From Pseudomonas sp. R37(2017) (lineage in GTDB: Bacteria > Pseudomonadota > Gammaproteobacteria > Pseudomonadales > Pseudomonadaceae): DNA of 64,000 nucleotides. The stretch covers positions 124,001-188,000 of the forward strand of contig NZ_NEHO01000002.1 of the NCBI RefSeq assembly GCF_002113375.1, read 5' to 3'. Under the pieces are notes generated by a model. It made no database searches, had not been told where the DNA came from, and worked only from the letters and a program-made list of their open reading frames with translations. Shown in pieces: positions 21,717-31,251 of the stretch (positions are counted from its first letter, which is position 1; every line of letters begins with the position of its first letter). Made by a program: the position numbers and the translations under genes.

Positions 21717-23675
21717 ATGCAAGTCGATCTCGATGTTGATGAAACGCCGTTAGCCGGGTTGCCGCGCTTTCAGCAGGCGTTCATTCAAGGGCGGCGTTTG
21801 CGCCAGTTCGCCATCGGTGTGGGCGTCCTCGCGACGGTGGGTGTGCTGCTGGCGTTTTTTGCCGGGCTGTTTTTGTCGCAAACACTGTGGCCAGCTTTGC
21901 TGTTGAACCTGAGCGCGGCATTGCTGGTGTTGATGGCGGGTTTGCAATCGGCCTGGTGGGTGGCCCGGTGGCGTGCCCGCGCCATGAATCCCGCCGTGCC
22001 CGAGGTCGTTGTCGACGAATCTGTTGCGCCTTCGGGATGGTATGAACGCTTGCTGGACCGCATCAGCCAGCAATCGCAGCATCTGCTCGAGCAAATTGGC
22101 GCGCCGACGCTATGGCTTGGCGGCTGGGCATTTTTGGCGCTGTTGGGCGTGGAACAGGTCTGGAACCTCGCGTTACCCCCAGTGGCACTGGGCCTGGCGG
22201 CGACTGTCGGGGCGGCGTGTTGCATGCTGTTGGCGTTCGGTCTTTTAGTGATGGAGCGCCATCTGGCGCAGGAAAAGACCGCACAATGGCCTGAAGCCGC
22301 CGCGTTGGCGCAATTGACTCGCGTGGCGATCATCAGCCAGACACTCGGTGCTCTTTGTCTGTTGTTTGCCGATGAAACGTCCGTATGGCCCGGACGCCTG
22401 GCGGTGTTGATCGGACTGCTGCCGGGGCTGGTGGCAGCAGAACTGTTGTTGCGTGCGCTTTTGTCATTGTTCAGCCCACGCCGTGAGCGCCTTGAGCCGG
22501 AGCTGTTGGCGCGTAGTTTTGTCGCTGACATGCTGCGCTGGCCACCCCAGCCATTGCTGGCTTTGCAGCACGAATTGCATAACCGCTTCGGCATCGATCT
22601 GCGGCAGATTTGGGCGTTCACCTACATGCGTCGGGCATTGCTGCCGGTGTTGGCGGTGGTGTCGCTGGTTGGTTGGTCGCTGACCGGCATTCACGAAATT
22701 GCCCTGCAAGGCCGCGGTGTCTACGAGCGATTCGGCAAGCCGGTGGAGGTGTTTGGTCCAGGTTTGCATATGGGGTTGCCGTGGCCACTGGGCAGGGTGT
22801 TGAGCGTCGAGAATGGTGTGGTTCACGAACTGGCTACCAGTGTCAGCGATACCTCGGCTCCTACTCAGTCCGATCCTGCCGAAGGCCCGGCCCCGGCGAT
22901 TGCCAATCGCCTGTGGGACGCCAGCCATGTAAACGACAAATCCCAGGTGATCGCCAGCAGCCGAGCAGACAAGCAGAGCTTTCAGATCGTCAACATGGAC
23001 GTGCGCTTCGTCTATCGCATCGGTCTGAGCGATCAGGCGGCGTTGGCCGCAACCTATAACAGCGCCGATGTGCCGATGTTGATTCGTAGCACCGCCAGCC
23101 GAATCCTGGTTCACGACTTCGCCTCGCGCACCCTTGACGGTTTACTGGGCGAGGACAGGGTAGGGCTGGCCGAAGAAATTGGTCGCGCCGTCCAGGCTGA
23201 CCTGCAAAAACTCGACAGCGGCGTGGAGATTCTCGCCACAGTGGTCGAGGCGATTCACCCTCCGGCCGGTGCAGCCAATGCCTATCACGGTGTGCAAGCG
23301 GCGCAGATTGGAGCGCAAGCCTTGATCGCCAGGGAACGCGGCGCCGCTGCCGAGGCCACCAACCAGGCGCAGTTGCAGGCCAGCATCGCCCGCGATCAGG
23401 CGTCGGCCAGTGCCCGTGAAATCAATGCCGGTGCCCAGGCTGCGGACCTGAAATTCAACGCCGAGCAAAAAGCCTATGCCAGCGCTGGCCAGGCCTTTGT
23501 GCTGGAGCAGTATTTCAGTCAATTGTCCCAGAGCTTGGCCAACGCCAGATTGCTGGTTCTCGATCATCGACTGGGCGGCGGCAGCAATGCGCCAACCATC
23601 GACCTCCGTACGTTCACGCTGCCGGTTGACCCTGCGCCGCCGCGTAAAACCGCTCAGCCAGGAGCTGCCAATTGA
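21717..23675 (+). CDS. Polytopic HflK-like SPFH protein (first gene of metal ATPase operon)
   Basis: A 652-residue membrane protein. The first 330 or so residues hold about six hydrophobic segments (for example FAIGVGVLATVGVLLAFFAG). A SPFH/Band 7 domain follows (GVYERFGKPVEVFGPGLHMG, then VNMDVRFVYRIGLSDQAA). Next is an Ala/Gln/Glu-rich helical stretch (about 540-600) typical of the HflK coiled coil. It is often annotated 'protease modulator HflK', but the true hflKC genes sit next to hflX/hfq, which are absent here. The stop overlaps the TTG start of the next SPFH gene. The context (two more SPFH proteins and a P1B ATPase) suggests a scaffold for metal transport. Confidence 0.8.
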   Translation: MQVDLDVDETPLAGLPRFQQAFIQGRRLRQFAIGVGVLATVGVLLAFFAGLFLSQTLWPALLLNLSAALLVLMAGLQSAWWVARWRARAMNPAVPEVVVDESVAPSGWYERLLDRISQQSQHLLEQIGAPTLWLGGWAFLALLGVEQVWNLALPPVALGLAATVGAACCMLLAFGLLVMERHLAQEKTAQWPEAAALAQLTRVAIISQTLGALCLLFADETSVWPGRLAVLIGLLPGLVAAELLLRALLSLFSPRRERLEPELLARSFVADMLRWPPQPLLALQHELHNRFGIDLRQIWAFTYMRRALLPVLAVVSLVGWSLTGIHEIALQGRGVYERFGKPVEVFGPGLHMGLPWPLGRVLSVENGVVHELATSVSDTSAPTQSDPAEGPAPAIANRLWDASHVNDKSQVIASSRADKQSFQIVNMDVRFVYRIGLSDQAALAATYNSADVPMLIRSTASRILVHDFASRTLDGLLGEDRVGLAEEIGRAVQADLQKLDSGVEILATVVEAIHPPAGAANAYHGVQAAQIGAQALIARERGAAAEATNQAQLQASIARDQASASAREINAGAQAADLKFNAEQKAYASAGQAFVLEQYFSQLSQSLANARLLVLDHRLGGGSNAPTIDLRTFTLPVDPAPPRKTAQPGAAN

Positions 23676-24715
23676 GCCAGTCCCATACTCACGATCACGA
23701 TGATCACGCCGGCCACGATCACGGCCATGGCGGGCATCACCACCACGGCCATCACCATCATCACCACGGTGATCCACAAGAGGCGGGTCCATTCCCATGG
23801 CGACGCATGGGGTGGGCTGCATTGTTGGTGGCGTTTGCCGTCGCCGCCGCGAGCCTGGTGCAGGTGCGCTCGGGGGAGGCCACGGTGATCACGCGCTTCG
23901 GCAACCCTTCACGAGTCCTGCTTGAACCGGGGCTGGGCTGGCGCTGGCCGGCTCCGTTCGAAGCGGCGATTCCGGTAGATCTGCGGCTGCGCACCACGTC
24001 CAGCGGTTTGCAGGATGTCGGCACCCGGGACGGTTTGCGCATCATCGTCCAAGCCTACGTGGCGTGGCAGGTACAGGGCGATCCGGACAATGTGCAACGT
24101 TTCATGCGGGCGGTGCAGAACCAGCCCGATGAAGCCGCGCGGCAGATTCGCACCTTTGTCGGCTCCGCACTGGAAACCACCGCCAGCAGTTTTGATCTGG
24201 CGAGTTTGGTGAATACCGATGCCAGCCAAGTGCGCATCGCCGATTTCGAAGCACAACTGCGCAAGCAAATCGATCAGCAACTGCTTACCACTTATGGCGT
24301 GCGGGTGTTGCAGGTTGGTATCGAACGATTGACGCTGCCTTCGGTGACGCTCACTGCGACCGTCGACCGGATGCGCGCCGAGCGTGAAACCATCGCCACT
24401 GAACGCACAGCCATCGGCAAGCGTGAAGCCGCGCAAATTCGCTCTGCCGCCGAACGTGATGCGCGAATTCTGCAGGCCGATGCCACCGTGAAGGCGGCGG
24501 ATATCGAAGCGCAATCACGCGTTGAAGCGGCGCAGATTTATGGTCGTGCCTATGCGGGATCGCCACAGCTCTACAACCTGCTGCGCTCGCTAGACACCCT
24601 GGGCACGGTGGTGACGCCGGGAACCAAGCTGATTCTGCGCACCGACGCTGCACCGTTTCGGGTGTTGGTTGACGGTCCGCCGAGCCTCGACAACAAGTCC
24701 GGATCGCAGCCATGA
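23672..24715 (+). CDS. HflC-like SPFH protein with histidine-rich N-terminus
   Basis: A 347-residue SPFH protein starting at TTG (23672), with GGAG 7 bp upstream and a TTGA overlap with the preceding stop. Residues 5-32 contain 17 histidines with Asp and Gly, a probable zinc/copper/nickel-binding tail. A single membrane segment (WAALLVAFAVAAASL, about residues 48-62) follows, then the SPFH domain (EATVITRFGNPSRVLLEPG) and a helical region with ERETIATERTAIGKREAAQI typical of HflC. It probably pairs with the neighbouring HflK-like proteins. The tail would lie on the side opposite the SPFH domain. Metal binding is inferred from composition. Confidence 0.8.
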   Translation: MSQSHTHDHDDHAGHDHGHGGHHHHGHHHHHHGDPQEAGPFPWRRMGWAALLVAFAVAAASLVQVRSGEATVITRFGNPSRVLLEPGLGWRWPAPFEAAIPVDLRLRTTSSGLQDVGTRDGLRIIVQAYVAWQVQGDPDNVQRFMRAVQNQPDEAARQIRTFVGSALETTASSFDLASLVNTDASQVRIADFEAQLRKQIDQQLLTTYGVRVLQVGIERLTLPSVTLTATVDRMRAERETIATERTAIGKREAAQIRSAAERDARILQADATVKAADIEAQSRVEAAQIYGRAYAGSPQLYNLLRSLDTLGTVVTPGTKLILRTDAAPFRVLVDGPPSLDNKSGSQP

Positions 24716-25770
24716 GTTTGGTTCCACGTGGAACAAATGAGTTGATCAGCCCCTGGATTCAGGCTGGCCGATTGGCGTTTATTGCCCTGTACGCGGTGAC
24801 GGTGTTGGCGGCATTGGCGTGGGCCTTTTCCAATGTGCGGCAAATCGATCCGCAAAATCGCGCCGTGGTTTTGCATTTCGGTGCGCTGGATCGCATTCAG
24901 AATGCCGGGTTGTTGTTGGCCTGGCCGCAACCGTTCGAGCAAGTGATTTTGTTGCCGGCGGCGGATCGGGTGATCGAACGTCGAGTGGAAGGCTTGTTGC
25001 GCAGTGGTGCCGCTATTCAGGCAGATCGCGTGGCCAGTTTTGCCACACCCATCAGTGACGCCCTCGCAGGTTCCGGCTATCTGTTAACGGGTGACGCCGG
25101 TGTGGTGCAACTTGATGTGCGGGTTTTCTACAAAGTCACCGAGCCCTATGCGTTCGTGCTTCAAGGCGAACATGTGTTGCCTGCACTGGATCGATTGGTC
25201 ACCCGCAGCGCTGTGGCACTCACTGCCGCACGAGATCTGGACACCATCCTGGTCGCCCGTCCGGAATTGATCGGCGCCGATAACCAGGCGGCGGAACGAA
25301 GGGAGCGTTTGCGAGGTGATCTGGTGCAGGGCATCAATCAACGCCTGGCCGAACTCACTGCGACAGGGCAGGGACTGGGGATTGAAGTGGCTCGGGTCGA
25401 TGTGCAGTCGAGTCTGCCAAGCCCTGCGGTCAGCGCCTTCAATGCGGTACTGACGGCGAGCCAGCAAGCCGATAAAGCCGTGGCCAATGCGCGCACCGAA
25501 GCCGAGAAGCTGACGCAAAGCTCCAACGAACAGGCCGACCGCACGCTGCAAGTGGCCTATGCACAGGCAAGTGAGCGGCTGGCCAAGGCGTCAGCCGACA
25601 CGGCCACTGTATTGAGCCTGGCCAAGGCACAGCAACAAGGAACTGACCCGCAAATGCTGTTGCGCATTTATCGCGAGCGGATGCCGAAAATTCTCGGCCA
25701 GGCCGGTTCGGTCACCACGGTCAATCCCAAAGACGATTCCCGCCTGATCATTCAGGGAGCTGCACAATGA
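24712..25770 (+). CDS. Second HflK-like SPFH protein
   Basis: A 352-residue protein with one N-terminal membrane segment (LAFIALYAVTVLAALAWAF, about residues 21-39). The SPFH domain follows (IDPQNRAVVLHFGALDRIQN, later GVVQLDVRVFYKVTEPYAF), then an Ala/Gln/Glu-rich coiled-coil region near 245-310. It overlaps both neighbours by ATGA, so the four genes are tightly coupled. It likely forms a hetero-oligomeric ring or cage with the HflC-like protein, as HflK and HflC do around FtsH. Here the client would be the P1B ATPase. Confidence 0.8.
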   Translation: MSLVPRGTNELISPWIQAGRLAFIALYAVTVLAALAWAFSNVRQIDPQNRAVVLHFGALDRIQNAGLLLAWPQPFEQVILLPAADRVIERRVEGLLRSGAAIQADRVASFATPISDALAGSGYLLTGDAGVVQLDVRVFYKVTEPYAFVLQGEHVLPALDRLVTRSAVALTAARDLDTILVARPELIGADNQAAERRERLRGDLVQGINQRLAELTATGQGLGIEVARVDVQSSLPSPAVSAFNAVLTASQQADKAVANARTEAEKLTQSSNEQADRTLQVAYAQASERLAKASADTATVLSLAKAQQQGTDPQMLLRIYRERMPKILGQAGSVTTVNPKDDSRLIIQGAAQ

Positions 25771-27677
25771 CCGTTCAAAACGCCGCCGCACCGAGCCTGT
25801 TGTCTTCGGCCGAACAGCGCCGCGCCGCGCGCCAGTTGACCCTGGCCATGCTCGCACTGGGCATGCTGGCGTTAGGTTTGATCTGGCGTTGGCTGGCGCC
25901 GGAGCAGAATGGTGTCAGTCAGTTGCTGCTGGGTTTCGCTTCGTTGCTGGTGGCCGTCCCCGTGATGCGTTCAGCCTGGTACAGCTTGCGATATCCGAGC
26001 CTGCACGGCATCACCGATCAGTTGATTGCCCTGGCCATGTTGGGTGCCTGGGCTACCGGGGACCTGCTGACGGCGGCGCTGTTGCCCATCATCATGATTT
26101 TCGGCCATGTGCTGGAGGAGCGCAGTGTGATCGGTTCCCAGGAAGCCATTCACGCCCTCGGTAAACTGACCCGCAGCCATGCACGCCGGATACAGGCGGA
26201 CGGCTCCATCATCGAAGTCGACAACGGCACGCTCAAGGCTGGTGATCTGGTCGAGGTGCGGGCTGGGGATCGGGTGCCGGCGGATGGCCGGGTGTTATCC
26301 GGCCAGGCCAGTCTGGACACCGCCTCCATTACCGGCGAATCGGTACCGATGGAGGCGGGCGTCGGGATGCCGGTGTTCGGTGGTGCGATCAACCTCGACG
26401 GTCTGCTGCGGATCGAAGTGACCCGCACTGGCCATGAGTCAACCCTCGGCAAAGTGATTGCGCTGATGCAAAACGCCGAGCGTTCCAAGCCGCCAATCAC
26501 TCGTCTGCTGGAGCGTTACGCTGGCAGCTATATGGTGCTGGTATTGCTGCTGGCGGCCGTAACCTGGTTCATCACCAACAATGCTCAAGCGATGCTCGCG
26601 GTATTGGTGGCGGCCTGTCCTTGTGCGCTGGTGTTGTCAGCACCGGCCACGGCAATTGCCGGGGTGGCGGTAGCGGCACGCCACGGGATTCTGATCCGCA
26701 GTTCGGCATTCCTCGAAGAGTTGGCGGACCTGACTTCGCTGGTGGTCGACAAGACCGGGACGCTGACCTTTGGCACCTTGCGCCTGCAATCCATCGACAG
26801 TCCGCTGGAGGATTACAGCCATGTCCTCAAGCTCGCCGCCAGCCTCGGCTCGGCCAGTAGTCATCCAGTCAGCCGTGCGCTCGCGGGGTTGGTGACCCAG
26901 GAGCATTTCCTGCTGCTTTCTGACATTCATGAGCGCCAGGGTCTGGGCGTGGTAGCGATGACCGAGCAGGGTCAAGCCGCGCTCGGCCGACCGGAGTTGT
27001 TTGCACAACTGGGCATCAGTTCTACGGCGGTTCCCGATCACGACGGGCCGATTGCCGGGCTGGCGCTCGATGGTGAATTCCTCGCCTGGCTGTTGTTGGC
27101 CGACAGCGTCAAACCCGAGGCGCAGTTTGCCTTGAGTGAATTGCGCGACCTCGGATTGGGTCGTCAGTTGTTACTCACTGGTGACCGGCGCAGCGTGGCG
27201 CAAACCCTCGCCCGGGATGTCGGGATCAGCGACGTCGAAGCGCAAGCGTTGCCCGAAGACAAACTGAACCGCGTGCTCAAGGAAATCGATAGCGGTTTCC
27301 GGCCGATGGTGGTCGGCGATGGCATCAACGACTCCCTGGCCCTCAAGGCTGGCGTGGTCGGCGTAGCCATGGGGGCCGGCGGCGCCGATATCGCCCTGGC
27401 ATCGGCTGACATCGTGTTGATTGGCAGTGACCTGCGCCGGCTTGGCACCTGTGTGCGTCTGAGTCGGCAGTGCCGCCAGACATTGCAGGTCAACGTGATC
27501 ATCGGCCTGGGCTGGACTCTGGCGATCGTGGCCTTCGCCGCGTTCGGCTGGCTCGGTGCCGCCGGGGCGATGATTGCGGCGTTGTTGCATAACCTCAGCA
27601 CCTTGTTGGTGCTGGGCAATGCCGGTCGTTTGCTGCGGTTCCAGGAGCCACTGCTCAAACTCAAGGACGACGCCTGA
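25767..27677 (+). CDS. P1B-type heavy-metal-translocating ATPase (HmtA-like)
   Basis: A 636-residue metal pump of the inner membrane. Motifs in order: TGES at 189-192 (actuator), CPC at 284-286 in the transport helix, DKTGT at 328-332 (Asp328 phosphorylated), the HP dipeptide at 366-367 and GDGIND at 517-522. There is no N-terminal metal-binding domain: the chain has about 25 residues before the first membrane helix. The last helices read HNLSTLLVLGNAGRLL, lacking the Asp of ZntA-type zinc exporters. From memory, P. aeruginosa HmtA, a zinc/copper importer, is also encoded beside SPFH-type genes. Import of Zn or Cu is therefore my favoured role, but direction is not readable from sequence. Confidence 0.85.
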   Translation: MTVQNAAAPSLLSSAEQRRAARQLTLAMLALGMLALGLIWRWLAPEQNGVSQLLLGFASLLVAVPVMRSAWYSLRYPSLHGITDQLIALAMLGAWATGDLLTAALLPIIMIFGHVLEERSVIGSQEAIHALGKLTRSHARRIQADGSIIEVDNGTLKAGDLVEVRAGDRVPADGRVLSGQASLDTASITGESVPMEAGVGMPVFGGAINLDGLLRIEVTRTGHESTLGKVIALMQNAERSKPPITRLLERYAGSYMVLVLLLAAVTWFITNNAQAMLAVLVAACPCALVLSAPATAIAGVAVAARHGILIRSSAFLEELADLTSLVVDKTGTLTFGTLRLQSIDSPLEDYSHVLKLAASLGSASSHPVSRALAGLVTQEHFLLLSDIHERQGLGVVAMTEQGQAALGRPELFAQLGISSTAVPDHDGPIAGLALDGEFLAWLLLADSVKPEAQFALSELRDLGLGRQLLLTGDRRSVAQTLARDVGISDVEAQALPEDKLNRVLKEIDSGFRPMVVGDGINDSLALKAGVVGVAMGAGGADIALASADIVLIGSDLRRLGTCVRLSRQCRQTLQVNVIIGLGWTLAIVAFAAFGWLGAAGAMIAALLHNLSTLLVLGNAGRLLRFQEPLLKLKDDA

Positions 27678-27896
27678 GGGCGAATGCTCCAGACCGGGCA
27701 ATCACTGGGTTTCAAATATTTAGAACTGTGCGCCCGGTTCATAGTCATTGGAGATGAGGGCACATCATTTTGTGCATTCGCGGCGCGGCAGGTGCAGGCG
27801 TCGCGAATCATTGAAAATGGCTATAAATTCGATAGCCAGCTATTTTTCAAAGATGGTCTACCCTCTGATCAGACGTCTGAAACAAGGGGGTTATCC

Positions 27897-29081
27897 ATGC
27901 TCGCGCAACTACCACCGGCCTTACAGAATCTGCAGTTACCGCTTCGCCTGAGACTCTGGGATGGCCATGAATTCAATCTGGGGCCGACGCCCAGCGTCAC
28001 GATTGTGGTCAAGGACCCGCAAATGGTCACCCAGTTCAATCATCCAAGTCTGGATGCCCTTGGCGCTGCATATGTCGAAGGCAAACTGGAACTTGAAGGT
28101 TCCATCAGCGATGTCATCCGCGTCTGTGATGAATGGAGCCAGGCGTTGCTGGATGAGGACGACGACAATCAGCCTGTTCGTAGCGCCCACGATAAAGAGA
28201 TGGACGCCAAGGCGATTTCCTACCATTACGACCTGTCCAACGCGTTTTATCAGCTGTGGCTCGATAGCGACATGGCCTATTCGTGCGCTTATTTCGAGAC
28301 CGGCAGTGAAACTCTTGAACAAGCCCAGCAAGCCAAGTTCCGTCATTTGTGCCGCAAGCTGCGTCTGCAGCCTGGCGAGTATCTGCTGGATGTGGGTTGC
28401 GGTTGGGGAGGATTGGCGCGTTTTGCGGCGCGGGAGTTTGGCGCGAAAGTGTTCGGTATCACCCTGAGCAATGAACAGTTGGCCTTGGCCCGGGAGCGCG
28501 TAAAAGCGGAGGGCCTGGAGGACCTGGTCGAACTGCAACTGCTCGACTATCGCGATCTGCCACAAGATGGCCGTTTCGACAAAGTGGTCAGTGTCGGCAT
28601 GTTCGAACACGTCGGCCACGCCAATCTGGCCGAGTACTGCAAGATCCTGTTCGGCACGGTGAAAGAGGGCGGTCTGGTGATGAATCACGGCATCACCGCC
28701 AAATACACCGATGGCCGTCCGGTGGGCCGCGGTGCCGGTGAGTTCATCGAGAAATATGTGTTCCCTAACGGCGAGCTTCCGCACCTGTCGATGATCTCTG
28801 CCGAGATCAGCGAGGCCGGGCTGGAAATCGTCGACGTCGAGAGTTTGCGCCTGCACTATGCTCGCACGCTCGATCACTGGAGCGAACGCCTGGAAGACAA
28901 CCTTGAAGCGGCCTCCAGGCTCGTACCGGAACAAGCCCTGCGCATCTGGCGGCTGTATCTGGCCGGATGCGCTTATGCATTTGCCCGCGGCTGGATCAAC
29001 CTGCACCAGATTCTTGCGGTGAAGGCTCATGCCGATGGCAGTCATGAACTGCCATGGACCCGCGACGATATCTATCTCTAA
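27897..29081 (+). CDS. cfa: Cyclopropane-fatty-acyl-phospholipid synthase
   Basis: Transfers a methylene group from S-adenosylmethionine to double bonds of membrane phospholipid acyl chains. The 394-residue protein has an N-terminal lipid-binding part, then the methyltransferase core with [20 protein letters not shown] and [18 protein letters not shown] put the start at 27897 ([10 protein letters not shown]) because AAGGGGG lies just upstream. The open frame further upstream from 27684 lacks family similarity. A CTATAAAT element at about 27821 may be part of a stationary-phase-type promoter. The 3' end overlaps convergent cls by 4 bp, placing two membrane-lipid genes tail to tail. Confidence 0.94.
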   Translation: MLAQLPPALQNLQLPLRLRLWDGHEFNLGPTPSVTIVVKDPQMVTQFNHPSLDALGAAYVEGKLELEGSISDVIRVCDEWSQALLDEDDDNQPVRSAHDKEMDAKAISYHYDLSNAFYQLWLDSDMAYSCAYFETGSETLEQAQQAKFRHLCRKLRLQPGEYLLDVGCGWGGLARFAAREFGAKVFGITLSNEQLALARERVKAEGLEDLVELQLLDYRDLPQDGRFDKVVSVGMFEHVGHANLAEYCKILFGTVKEGGLVMNHGITAKYTDGRPVGRGAGEFIEKYVFPNGELPHLSMISAEISEAGLEIVDVESLRLHYARTLDHWSERLEDNLEAASRLVPEQALRIWRLYLAGCAYAFARGWINLHQILAVKAHADGSHELPWTRDDIYL

Positions 29082-30517
29082 AGAATCGGTGAAATAAGCC
29101 GGGCGATCCGCATGCCGACCTGTTGGATGCGGCGGGTCTCCCGGCCTTCTTCTTTGGCGATTTCGTGGGCGTTGGCGAAGTCATCGTTGAGCATCTGTTC
29201 CACCTCGGCGGCAAAGGCGCTGTCGACGGTCAGCAACATCACTTCGAAATTAAGCCGGAACGAACGGTTGTCCAGGTTGGCGCTGCCGATGGCGCTGATT
29301 TCGCTGTCGATCAGCACCACTTTCTGGTGAAGGAAACCGGGTTGGTAACGGAATACCCGCACTCCGGCACGCACGGCTTCGAAGGCGTAGAGACTGGAGG
29401 CGGCGTAGACGACTCGGTGGTCGGGCCGGGAGGGCAATAGCAGGCGCACGTCCACGCCGCGCAGTACCGCCAGGCGCAAAGCAGCGAACACGGCTTCGTC
29501 GGGGATGAAGTACGGGCTGGTAATCCACACCCGATCTGTCGCCGCATGGATGGCTTCGACAAAGAACAGGGAACAGGTTTCGCAGGCGTCTGCCGGTCCG
29601 CTGGCGAGCAACTGGCATAGCACGCCGTCTTCCGGATAAACCTCGGGCAGGATCAGCGGCGGCAGGGCACGGGCCACCCAGAACCAGTCCTCGGCGAATG
29701 ACTCCTGCATGCACGCCACCACAGGACCGCGCACTTGCACGTGGGTATCGCGCCAGGGTGCCAGGGGTGGTGTCTCGCCCATGTATTCATCGCCGACGTT
29801 GTGCCCGCCGACGAAGCCGAGAATGCCGTCCACGACCACTATCTTGCGATGGTTGCGGAAGTTCACCTGAAAGCGATTGAACCAGCCGCTACGGGGGCCA
29901 AAAGCCTTGACCTCGACCCCGCCATCACGCAAGGCCTGCACGTAACCCTGGGGCAGGGAATGGCTGCCGATTCGGTCGTACAGCAGATAAATCGCCACTC
30001 CTTCGGCGGCTTTCTTTAACAACAAATTCTGCAGGCGTTGACCGAGGCGGTCGTCATGGACAATGAAAAACTGGATCAGCACCGCTTCTTTGGCCTGATT
30101 GATGGCCTCGAAAATCGCTTCGAACGTTGATTGTCCGTTGATCAGCAGGTGCGTTTCGTTATTGGCCAGGCAGGGCATGTGTCCGAGCCTGGGCATCGCT
30201 CGGAGCGAGGCGTATGCAGAAGACGCGCGGGCGGTGAGTGCTTCTTCTACCCAGGGCCGCCAGTTGAGTTCGGAAACGGCCTTGCGCATTTCATCGTTGG
30301 CCTGTCGCCGGGCCTTGATGTAGCCATCAAAGGTACTGCGGCCGAACATCAGGTACGGAATCAATGTGAGGTAGGGAATGAAAAACAGCGACAGGGCCCA
30401 GGCGATCGAGCCTTGGGCGGTGCGGACGGTCAACACGGCGTGAATGGCCGCGATCATGCCCAACGAGTGCAACAGGGCGATGGTATAACCGAAAATATGC
30501 GGACCGAAGTAATCCAT
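29078..30517 (-). CDS. cls: Cardiolipin synthase (phospholipase D family)
   Basis: Condenses phosphatidylglycerol into cardiolipin at the inner membrane. The 479 residues start with two membrane helices (about 8-28 and 36-60). Two HxK(x)4D active-site motifs follow: [17 protein letters not shown] near the middle and [20 protein letters not shown] towards the end. Length and order match ClsA. It is convergent with cfa, so two acidic-stress-related phospholipid enzymes are adjacent. Confidence 0.94.
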   Translation of the reverse strand: MDYFGPHIFGYTIALLHSLGMIAAIHAVLTVRTAQGSIAWALSLFFIPYLTLIPYLMFGRSTFDGYIKARRQANDEMRKAVSELNWRPWVEEALTARASSAYASLRAMPRLGHMPCLANNETHLLINGQSTFEAIFEAINQAKEAVLIQFFIVHDDRLGQRLQNLLLKKAAEGVAIYLLYDRIGSHSLPQGYVQALRDGGVEVKAFGPRSGWFNRFQVNFRNHRKIVVVDGILGFVGGHNVGDEYMGETPPLAPWRDTHVQVRGPVVACMQESFAEDWFWVARALPPLILPEVYPEDGVLCQLLASGPADACETCSLFFVEAIHAATDRVWITSPYFIPDEAVFAALRLAVLRGVDVRLLLPSRPDHRVVYAASSLYAFEAVRAGVRVFRYQPGFLHQKVVLIDSEISAIGSANLDNRSFRLNFEVMLLTVDSAFAAEVEQMLNDDFANAHEIAKEEGRETRRIQQVGMRIARLISPIL

Positions 30518-30650
30518 GGGGGGCTGCCTTGCTCCTGAAGATTCAGTGCTTAACAGACCATGTTCCGTGCAGAATGTCGCTAATTAATTGGCCCATGAAC
30601 CGAAGCCTGCGGCTGACGTCTAACGGCCACTACTGATCAGGAGTTACTTG

Positions 30651-31172
30651 ATGAACGTTCGTCTGCTGGGTTTGGCCATGGCACTGGGTTTGGCACTTCC
30701 TGTGGCGGCTCACGCGCAAATGCTGCAACCGGGATTGTGGGAGCTGACCACGAGCAACATGAAGGTCGATGAGCAGAATATGCCGGACCTGCAATTGATC
30801 CTCGGTCAGCTCCAGAGCCAGATGACCCCCGAGCAGCGTGCAATGCTGGAAAAACAGGGTATCACCATGGGCGGCAAAGGGATCCGGGCGTGCCTGACCC
30901 CGGAGCAGGTCAAGACCGATAACATTCCGCTGACCGATCCGCAGTCGGGCTGCAAACAGGAAATCACCGAGCGCTCGGGCAAGCAGTGGAAATTCCGCTT
31001 CAGCTGCCCGAGAGCCCAGGGGGCGGGCGTAGCGACATTCCTCAGTGATCGCGAATTCACCACCAAGGTCAACGGCACGTTCAATGCTACCGGCATTCAG
31101 CAGAAAGGCAGCCTCGAGTCCCGCGCCGTCTGGTTGGGGCAGGATTGCGGCACGGTCAAGCCAAGAGCTTAA
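30651..31172 (+). CDS. DUF3617 exported protein
   Basis: A 173-residue protein with a clear signal peptide (MNVRLLGLAMALGLALPVAA, cleavage near AHA-Q). The family signature follows at once (MLQPGLWELTTSNMKVD), with conserved cysteine pairs around IRACLTPEQV and GCKQEI. Function is unknown; the DUF3617 family is periplasmic. The ATG at 30651 has AGGAG 7 bp upstream; a TTG three bases earlier is less likely. Confidence 0.85.
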   Translation: MNVRLLGLAMALGLALPVAAHAQMLQPGLWELTTSNMKVDEQNMPDLQLILGQLQSQMTPEQRAMLEKQGITMGGKGIRACLTPEQVKTDNIPLTDPQSGCKQEITERSGKQWKFRFSCPRAQGAGVATFLSDREFTTKVNGTFNATGIQQKGSLESRAVWLGQDCGTVKPRA

Positions 31173-31193
31173 AGCTTCGTCGGATCGCCGCCC

Positions 31194-31246
31194 GAAGCAG
31201 GCTCGCTCCCACCTGCGCCTCCTGTGGGAGCGAGCCTGCTCGCGAA
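31194..31246. repeat. REP pair, one arm degraded
   Basis: The right arm (31223-31246) is a full copy of the GTGGGAGCGAGCCTGCTCG class. The left arm (31194-31213) is shorter. It separates the convergent DUF3617 gene and the thrS-like gene and may end both transcripts. Confidence 0.8.
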
Positions 31247-31251
31247 AGCGT

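Noticed and set aside
21717-25770. The SPFH genes as the genuine hflK/hflC protease-modulator operon.
   Set aside because: hfq and hflX are absent, there are three SPFH genes instead of two, and a metal ATPase is coupled to them.
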